From: Agrocybe praecox
Lineage: Eukaryota > Basidiomycota > Agaricomycetes > Agaricales > Agrocybaceae
Assembly (NCBI GenBank): GCA_964017145.1
Contig: CAXHKQ010000154.1
Location: 1 to 11,810, forward strand
Length of the DNA stretch: 11,810 nt
Direction: 5' to 3'
Shown here: positions 9,001 through 11,810 of the stretch, one piece after another
Position numbering within the stretch: the first letter of the stretch is position 1
How the letters are laid out: every line of letters begins with the position of its first letter
Position numbers and translations under genes: made by a program
Notes under the pieces: generated by a model
Told to the model about the DNA's origin: nothing
Databases searched by the model: none
The model's input: the letters and a program-made list of their open reading frames with translations, nothing else

Positions 9001-9209
9001 TTGTCTCCTCCGCCAAACGCTTGCGACTTTGCCTGCGCCTTTTTCTCCTTGGCCGGCCGGTTTTGTGGCTGCAACGGCGGCGCCTCGTCCTCCTCGTCCA
9101 CGTCCATTCGGCCGCCGCCGTCGTCGCCGCCGGCATCGCTGTTGTTGTCATCGTTGGTGCTGAAGACGCGCGGCTGCATCGGCTTGCGGGGACGCTTGAA
9201 CAGCGACAT
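7..9209 (-). CDS. PAXBP1: PAXBP1/GCFC1 orthologue (GCFC-family nuclear protein), complete, nine coding exons
   Basis: CDS = join of 9209-8963, 8523-8216, 7811-7385, 6435-5746, 5652-5461, 2679-2130, 512-353, 297-134, 64-7 (minus strand), 2796 nt, 931 aa plus TAG. Every junction is GT/AG with matching phase. Seen: an acidic, low-complexity N-terminus; the KSSHSKK block (about 90); IPDAAMIHAARKRRQ (about 235) followed by GKGRLVRED; an EWENQQIRKG block (about 340); a coiled-coil-like Q/E/L-rich stretch (about 410-550); REGRRTRRRQTRER and GMSSDDE (about 580-605); and the GCFC domain (about 620-860) with ICLPKVLGPWIRL, LVPTLVEKIILPKLTEI, TCWDP.S.TQT, DHDVFIPIFPK and FFQRQF. Order and spacing follow vertebrate PAXBP1 (about 917 aa). 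Known for the family: mammalian PAXBP1 links PAX3/7 to H3K4 methyltransferase, and relatives (GCFC2, yeast Ntr2) act with late spliceosome-disassembly factors. A nuclear role is inferred; the exact insect function is not known from sequence. The 3' UTR lies beyond the left edge. Confidence 0.94.
134..297 (-). CDS. PAXBP1: PAXBP1 exon 8 (residues 859-912)
   Basis: The acceptor TGCACAG precedes 297 and the donor GTGAGT begins at 133 (phase 2). It reads VCSPADAVSKASIIVNTLPR, then VWLHPKTGHLESLQPLLDYL, in line with the final helices of the vertebrate protein. The correct frame is not the longest open frame here, because the exon is bounded by two very short introns (55 and 69 nt). Confidence 0.9.
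353..512 (-). CDS. PAXBP1: PAXBP1 exon 7 (residues 805-858)
   Basis: The acceptor TCTCCAG precedes 512 and the donor GTAGGC begins at 352 (phase 0). It encodes ARSSFFQRQFSSALKLLRNI and TLLNRNLMMAMR, matching the FFQRQF..S.KLL and LLNR..LMA segments of the family C-terminal half. Confidence 0.94.
739..794 (+). repeat. mariner terminal inverted repeat (left)
   Basis: Begins CTACATGGGCTGATAAGTAT and pairs with the reverse complement of 1990-2045. Mismatches fall at element positions 16, 40, 41 and 50. TA at 737-738 is the target-site duplication. Confidence 0.9.
797..1560 (-). pseudogene. mariner transposase pseudogene, internally deleted
   Basis: Reading the minus strand from about 1560 to 797 gives, in order: a possible DNA-binding N-terminus (weak), the linker with an R.GR motif (KDETRTGRLN), an HTH-like segment ending VHTFLAMRELLTERAPQ, then an abrupt jump to IELGYEL and the D34D-side motif SDYFLFPK. 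In mariners the third catalytic Asp lies in this last segment. The C-terminus is KMLxDRWFEAIELKxNYVE, where x marks stop codons. Several TAA/TAG/TGA codons lie in frame and the central catalytic region is absent. No function is expected. Confidence 0.85.
1579..1814. mobile_element. Foldback MITE nested in the mariner relic
   Basis: A 236-bp element whose halves are almost perfect inverted copies. Arms 1579-1665 and 1728-1814 (87 bp) differ at about 5 positions, and pairing continues inward through a GAATTCG motif to about 1679 and 1714, leaving a loop of only about 34 nt. The ends read TATAGCGTTGTAGGTTGGAC and its complement. Flanking TA dinucleotides (1581-1582, 1811-1812) fit a TA target duplication, suggesting a Tc1/mariner-mobilised MITE, but other superfamilies are possible. 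It has no coding capacity. It interrupts the mariner sequence, so it inserted later. Confidence 0.88.
1990..2045 (-). repeat. mariner terminal inverted repeat (right)
   Basis: The reverse complement begins CTACATGGGCTGATATGTAT. TA at 2046-2047 is the matching target-site duplication. This is the 5' end of the element in transposase orientation. Confidence 0.9.
2130..2679 (-). CDS. PAXBP1: PAXBP1 exon 6, core of GCFC domain (residues 622-804)
   Basis: The acceptor CCTCCAG precedes 2679 and the donor GTGAGT begins at 2129 (phase 2). It carries the best-conserved part of the protein: VFADVSDDF, the FEEWR.TDYS.Y.D.Y segment, ICLPKVLGPWIRL, NPLDE, LVPTLVEKIILPKLTEI, CWDPVSSTQT and DHDVFIPIFPK. 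It is separated from exon 5 by the 2.78 kb LINE-bearing intron and from exon 7 by the mariner-bearing intron. Confidence 0.96.
2745..4294 (+). mobile_element. 5'-truncated non-LTR retrotransposon (LINE; Jockey/CR1/L2-like)
   Basis: A plus-strand fragment of a LINE ORF2 lacking the endonuclease and the start of the reverse transcriptase, followed by a 3' UTR of about 280 bp, an AATAAA at 4271-4276 and a short tail of AATATTC-type repeats (about 4277-4294). Repeat tails rather than poly(A) are typical of CR1/L2/I-type LINEs. The 5' edge is approximate: recognisable coding sequence begins near 2760. I found no clear target-site duplication. The clade assignment is inferred from motif style only. 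Confidence 0.88.
2760..4009 (+). pseudogene. LINE reverse transcriptase pseudogene
   Basis: The reading frame from 2760 gives FDIKSNAIG, then FPSLWKTAKVIPIPK, FRPISILSYLSQGFERI and WQSGFR, all typical of LINE RT. It then passes directly to GVPQGSVLGP (from 3159) and the YADD catalytic box (3252-3263). The segment that should lie between WQSGFR and GVPQG, containing RT motif A with the first catalytic Asp, is deleted. An in-frame TAA at 3513-3515 interrupts the thumb region. The frame continues (SWNHHVDKTC..., LPTTTRLRLVRT, ILSYGCTVYGSH) to a TGA near 3799, and a shifted frame carries the usual C-terminal VPPRN...FFV...LWNRL block ending at a stop at 4007-4009. Clearly inactive. Confidence 0.9.
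4295..5459. other. Intronic AT-rich stretch, no recognised gene
   Basis: Part of intron 5. It holds a 100-codon minus-strand open frame (4834-5136) whose product I do not recognise, with several stops around it. A short perfect stem (AACATCTCA at 5241-5249, TGAGATGTT at 5261-5269) is present. It may contain an old repeat too decayed to name. Confidence 0.5.
5461..5652 (-). CDS. PAXBP1: PAXBP1 exon 5 (residues 558-621)
   Basis: The acceptor TTATAG precedes 5652 and the donor GTGAGT begins at 5460 (phase 1). It encodes DDEERARRCADREGRRTRRRQTRE and GMSSDDE, close to the arginine-rich REARRTRRRQ and GLSSDDE segments of vertebrate PAXBP1. The arginine-rich part is a candidate nuclear localisation or nucleic-acid contact segment (inference). 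Confidence 0.93.
5746..6435 (-). CDS. PAXBP1: PAXBP1 exon 4 (residues 328-557)
   Basis: The acceptor CCTCAG precedes 6435 and the donor GTGAGT begins at 5745 (phase 1). It encodes SGDDSDPEMTEWENQQIRKG, equivalent to the WE.EQIRKG block of vertebrate PAXBP1. A Ser/Thr/Gly linker follows, then a long charged helical region with heptad-like Leu/Gln/Glu spacing (about 410-550). The donor has an upstream GGGA context. A second GT four bases downstream would change frame and is rejected because it breaks the phase match to exon 5. Confidence 0.93.
6436..7384 (-). other. PAXBP1 intron 3 (949 nt)
   Basis: Bounded by GTGAGT at 7384 and CCTCAG ending at 6436. AT-rich with no coding signal. It holds a CTCF-like site (7064-7078) and a CAGGGTAGTCACTTTA stretch at about 6731-6746, of the CAGGGT-start kind often seen at dispersed repeat ends. 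No partner end was found. Confidence 0.8.
7064..7078 (+). promoter_or_regulatory. Candidate CTCF-binding site
   Basis: The sequence CCACCAGGTGGCGCA matches the conserved CTCF core (CCAnnAGGnGGCGC), including the AGGTGGCGC form reported for Drosophila CTCF. The wider context GCCACCAGGTGGCGCAGGGC is GC-rich inside an AT-rich intron. Occupancy is unknown, and the match could be chance or transposon-borne. Confidence 0.5.
7385..7811 (-). CDS. PAXBP1: PAXBP1 exon 3 (residues 186-327)
   Basis: The acceptor CTCCAG precedes 7811 and the donor GTGAGT begins at 7384 (phase 1). It contains the family signature IPDAAMIHAARKRRQKAREGGDF and then GKGRLVRED. The vertebrate protein has Phe where this one has the second Met of DAAM, a mild change. 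The exon is GC-rich compared with the flanking introns. Confidence 0.94.
7812..8215 (-). other. PAXBP1 intron 2 (404 nt)
   Basis: Runs from GTAAGG at 8215 to CTCCAG ending at 7812. Near the 3' end it is C-rich on the gene strand (G-rich on the plus strand at about 7833-7875). Nothing else is recognisable. Confidence 0.85.
8216..8523 (-). CDS. PAXBP1: PAXBP1 exon 2 (residues 83-185)
   Basis: The acceptor TTTCAG precedes 8523 and the donor GTAAGG begins at 8215 (phase 0). It encodes EDDTEVFQVRKSSHSKK, the most recognisable N-terminal block of the family, then a lysine-rich helix, a TTTT run from a GTC-type trinucleotide repeat on the plus strand (about 8398-8412), a PPPPP run, and an Asp/Asn-rich linker. 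Confidence 0.92.
8524..8962 (-). other. PAXBP1 intron 1 (439 nt)
   Basis: Runs from GTGAGT at 8962, immediately followed by a short TG dinucleotide repeat, to TTTCAG ending at 8524. AT-rich with no other features seen. Confidence 0.85.
8963..9209 (-). CDS. PAXBP1: PAXBP1 exon 1 (start codon, residues 1-82)
   Basis: Starts MSLFKRPRKPMQPRVFS at the ATG at 9209-9207. This basic N-terminus resembles the short basic start of the family, and no better upstream ATG is in frame. Most of the exon is acidic and low in complexity (NNSDAGGDDGGG, DVDEEDEAPP), ending in SLLSFDDE. The donor GTGAGT begins at 8962 (phase 1) and is followed directly by a short TG repeat inside intron 1. Confidence 0.9.
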
Positions 9210-9440
9210 CGTTTCGATGCGGGCGGGGATTGTTGGTCAGTTGCTGGAGAGTGTCGTCCGAATGGCGGCTTGAATCTTGTGGCGGAAAGTTGGGGTCTAT
9301 TATGATTTTTCAGCTCGATGCGTTTGCGGTTTGCGTTGCGAGTTGCGAGCAGGGTTGCCGTTATGAATTTTCGGAATGTACATTTCTGACAGAAGGAATG
9401 TACATTTCGAGTTCGAAATGTACACATTTTTCCAGTGTAT
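9210..9440 (-). promoter_or_regulatory. PAXBP1: Likely PAXBP1 5' UTR and promoter-proximal region
   Basis: This is the moderately GC-rich stretch directly upstream of the start codon. On the gene strand it contains CGCAA-type short repeats (9320-9349) and three TGTACATT-containing units (9373-9425). I see no convincing TATA box on the minus strand, which would suit a housekeeping-type promoter. The transcription start cannot be placed from sequence. Confidence 0.45.
9373..9425. repeat. Three TGTACA-centred near-palindromic repeats
   Basis: GGAATGTACATTTC occurs exactly twice (9373-9386, 9395-9408) and a third related unit, GAAATGTACACAT, starts at 9415. The common AATGTACA starts at 9375, 9397 and 9417 (spacing 22 and 20). 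Each unit is nearly palindromic. They lie about 165-215 bp upstream of the PAXBP1 start codon and could be a transcription-factor site cluster or a small tandem duplication. Confidence 0.7.
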
Positions 9441-10425
9441 ATTAACGTATTAATTAGAATTATTTTGGACGATTAATGCATACATTCATGAAAATGTTCG
9501 ATTCTTTCATATGTCCTATATTTACTGGACAATTATAACATTTTTATTGTTTCTGGACGGAACTAGAATAGAAATGCATGTATGAACGGTTTTTTGTTCT
9601 TATCAGTTATATTCGCTGAAAATCATAATATAGATTGTTTTGAAATAGAACACAAAACAACAGATATTCGGAAATTTTCGACCGGTCCGGTCGACCGGTG
9701 TTGTTCACATTACAAAAAATACAAAGCACGCAAAACGCGCATTTCGCTTGTATATAAGCCATGTACATAAGAGTCAGGAAAAAAGCAACAAAATACACAC
9801 GTGCACATTCTGGGTTTCCCACCCCGATTTTTGCAATCGAACAAAATTGGACTCGGAAATCGAAAAACAGAGTTTTGCGAGATTGGCGAGAAGAATGAAC
9901 GAATCTGACATTTGTGCAAATCGTTTGTTGACGTTTGCGATGTTTTCTCTCTCTTCGTTCTCTGGATGGACCTTGGTGAGAAATGCGATGTTGTGATGAG
10001 GTACTAGACTTCACTATTAGATGGCAATTACTGGACTATTTATTTCAAAAGTAATATCTTGAATTATTACATTCTCAATATTTTTGTAAATCAAGTTCAC
10101 AACATTGGATTTTATATTGTTGTTGAAATGTTAATACGATTAAAATATCCTAGGAAAGAGTTTACAACCACTTCTTGTCTATTTCCCATCCGTACCTGTC
10201 TGGACGACGACATCGAAGGTGCTAATTGATTCGATCAACCTCACAAATCCATCTCAACACTAGCTGCACATCTGCATCGATGCGGTTTAGTGGTGTCGTC
10301 ACGTATGATTTATGAATGTGCTTGGCGAGCAGCGAGTCCATTCAACTTTTGCATAAATGACGCGAATCTTAGGTTTCGGTTTGCCATTTTGTACCGAACG
10401 TTAGAACGCAACAGTCATTGTAATT
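9441..10425. other. Intergenic stretch between PAXBP1 and a candidate plus-strand gene
   Basis: AT-rich, without a convincing coding region. It holds a TATATAAG at 9751-9758, a GC-rich palindrome CCGGTCGACCGG at 9687-9698 and a GCATCGATGC palindrome at 10274-10283. A short plus-strand frame from an ATG at 9894 has a possible donor near 9975, but I cannot support it as a gene. Confidence 0.5.
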
Positions 10426-10578
10426 ATGCGTTTAGCGATCGTCGCGTTTTCCGTTGGGATTTTGCTGGAAGTAGTAGGTCAATCGATCGCCGTTTCGACT
10501 GCGGAGGAATTAAATTCAACCGCACATTCAGTGCAAAAACGATGGATTCCCCGATATCCGTACAACGCGTGCTTTGCT
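10426..10578 (+). CDS. Candidate first coding exon of a secreted peptide or protein (partial)
   Basis: Starts at an ATG in the context TAATTATGCG and encodes 51 residues. MRLAIVAFSVGILLEVVGQS... has a positively charged N-terminus and a hydrophobic core typical of a signal peptide, with likely cleavage near residues 20-26. A short spacer ending in a dibasic QKR (37-39) is followed by WIPRYPYNACFA. GTGAGT starts at 10579 after a complete codon (phase 0), a good donor. A signal peptide plus dibasic site resembles neuropeptide or hormone precursors, but I recognise no family. A CATAAAT (10352-10358) and a TCATT initiator-like motif (10415-10419) lie upstream. No matching downstream exon was identified, so the gene would continue beyond what I can follow. 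It could also be a chance frame. Confidence 0.4.
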
Positions 10579-11321
10579 GTGAGTATTTTTGGACCGATTA
10601 AATTATTATTGCCATCTCAATCAATCAATTCATGTCAAATCTTCGTGTTTAAATATTCTTTTCTGATGTTTATATTCATAAAACATATTTATGAACACAT
10701 TTATTACATCAGTTTTGTGAGACTGCCTCGTACAAATAGTTCGATAAATTAAATAAAATAAATATTCATGGCTACGGATTTAATTGTTGTTTCGCGCGCA
10801 TTCGGAATTGTAAGTGTCATGAATGCAGTGGATAATTTTTTGTTTTAACCCATTTCCAGCGACTGAACGATTAATCGACCAGCAAATTTTGAATGTGGTC
10901 CAGCCTAGCTCGAGAGAGATATCTACATGGAACCAAATAAATACTCTAGATTGGTCTTTCTTCAATTCAATTTGATTTGGCTCGATTTGATTACACTGGA
11001 CCACAACCAAAAAATCCCTCCTTCTGTATGCAATTTTCTAATGTGCTTTCATTTCCTAATCAAGAATAAAAAATAAAAAAATTGTTTTTTGGATGGCATT
11101 CGGCGATATTGGCGTATGTTGTATTTTTTGACATGTCCTTAGAAAATTGTCTATATCTCATATGCGAATTTTCGTACACCGATATTTCGCATATGAAATT
11201 AAAGCTTATTAAAAATTCTACAATTCATGTTGACATTGTGTTCAGCTCATGTTCACAGTTCCAGAGTTACCGTGCAACAAAAGTGAAACAAGTTAAAAAG
11301 AAGTGCAAGAAATATGAAGAT
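10579..11321. other. Non-coding AT-rich stretch, possible intron
   Basis: If 10426-10578 is a real exon, this is its first intron. No coding signal is seen apart from an unconvincing 104-codon frame overlapping 11082-11396. A short perfect inverted repeat, CATATGCGAA/TTCGCATATG, occurs at 11159-11168 and 11186-11195. Confidence 0.4.
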
Positions 11322-11394
11322 AAAATTACGCGAACAACTTTTCTGTTGAAAATACGAAAAGTCCCTAATTATTATTTCACTTTTCCGGTAGCTT
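11322..11394 (+). repeat. Left arm of a diverged inverted repeat
   Basis: Pairs with the reverse complement of 11736-11810. Shared blocks are ACGCGAACAA, TGTTGAAAATACG, AAAA.TCCC, TTATT and CGGTAGCTT, with small gaps and roughly three quarters identity. This is likely part of an old transposable element or an inverted pair of repeat copies. Confidence 0.7.
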
Positions 11395-11735
11395 GAACAC
11401 TTGTGCTTCTTTTGACTTACTACATGACAATATCCTTGGATAGATAACGAAGATATTCTCTTATATTCTATGACATGTTCCGATACTTTGTGGAAGAAAT
11501 GTATCCGTGACTAAAAAAAAAGTCTAACTGAAGATGTAGATTTGTAGACATTTTTGAGTAGATCAAAAAAATATACTACAGATTTGGTCTGCGTGCTATA
11601 TTGTAGAAGTTAAATTGCAGACGTTTTCCTACGTTGGTCCAAAATGATACAATTTGTAATTTGTTTATATGTCACAACACCTGAGTTAACCCTACAAAAA
11701 TATAAATCGACAGCTATGAAGATGCGCGCGATTTA
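11395..11735. other. AT-rich spacer between the inverted arms
   Basis: About 340 bp with no open frame of note, containing an A-run (11512-11521) and GTAGA/TCTAC-like short words. It could be the interior of a small non-autonomous element if the arms are its termini. Confidence 0.35.
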
Positions 11736-11810
11736 AAGCTACCGAATAAGTAGAATAACATTTTGGGATTTTCCGTATTTTCAACAAAAATATTGTTCGC
11801 GTGATATTTT
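11736..11810 (-). repeat. Right arm of a diverged inverted repeat (runs to the window end)
   Basis: The reverse complement of this stretch aligns with 11322-11394. Because it reaches the last base, the true end of the repeat lies at or beyond the edge. Confidence 0.7.

Noticed and set aside
9607..10014. 135-codon minus-strand frame upstream of PAXBP1
   Set aside because: There is no recognisable motif, the composition matches non-coding flanks, and it would overlap the TATA-like site. Not supported as a gene.
11082..11396. 104-codon plus-strand frame
   Set aside because: AT-rich, Lys/Phe/Ile-rich composition. It ends in the diverged inverted repeat and has no conserved motif, so it is probably a chance frame.
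1..11810. CRISPR array, tRNA, rRNA or prokaryotic operon
   Set aside because: No regularly spaced repeats, tRNA-like cloverleaf or rRNA segments were seen, and gene structure is intron-split and eukaryotic.

Overview
The window looks like AT-rich insect nuclear DNA, possibly dipteran (weakly supported). It has GT-AG introns, GC-rich exons in AT-rich introns, mariner and LINE remnants, and one intron-split conserved gene. There is no sign of bacterial or organellar DNA.

The main content is a complete minus-strand gene, start codon at 9209 and stop at 7-9. I resolve it into nine coding exons (9209-8963, 8523-8216, 7811-7385, 6435-5746, 5652-5461, 2679-2130, 512-353, 297-134, 64-7). All eight introns have GT...AG ends and compatible phases (1,0,1,1,1,2,0,2). 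The spliced CDS is 2796 nt, an exact multiple of three, giving 931 residues. The protein is the insect orthologue of PAXBP1/GCFC1 (GC-rich sequence DNA-binding factor family).

Two large introns hold transposon fossils. Intron 6 (513-2129) contains a minus-strand mariner-family element (739-2045) with matching long terminal inverted repeats and a decayed, internally deleted transposase. A near-perfect foldback MITE (1579-1814) is nested inside it. Intron 5 (2680-5460) contains a plus-strand, 5'-truncated non-LTR retrotransposon (about 2745-4294) with a broken reverse transcriptase, followed by about 1.2 kb of unassigned AT-rich sequence. Intron 3 carries a strong match to the CTCF core motif (7064-7078).

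Upstream of the PAXBP1 start (9210 onward) is non-coding DNA. It includes three near-identical TGTACA-centred repeats at 9373-9425 in the likely promoter region and a TATA-box-like site at 9751. The right end holds a plausible first coding exon of a secreted peptide or protein on the plus strand (10426-10578: signal peptide, dibasic site, splice donor). It also holds a diverged inverted repeat (11322-11394 versus 11736-11810) that runs to or past the window edge.

I found no previously undescribed multi-gene system. The most interesting items are the nested mariner/MITE pair, the CTCF-like site, the promoter repeats and the unrecognised secreted-peptide exon.
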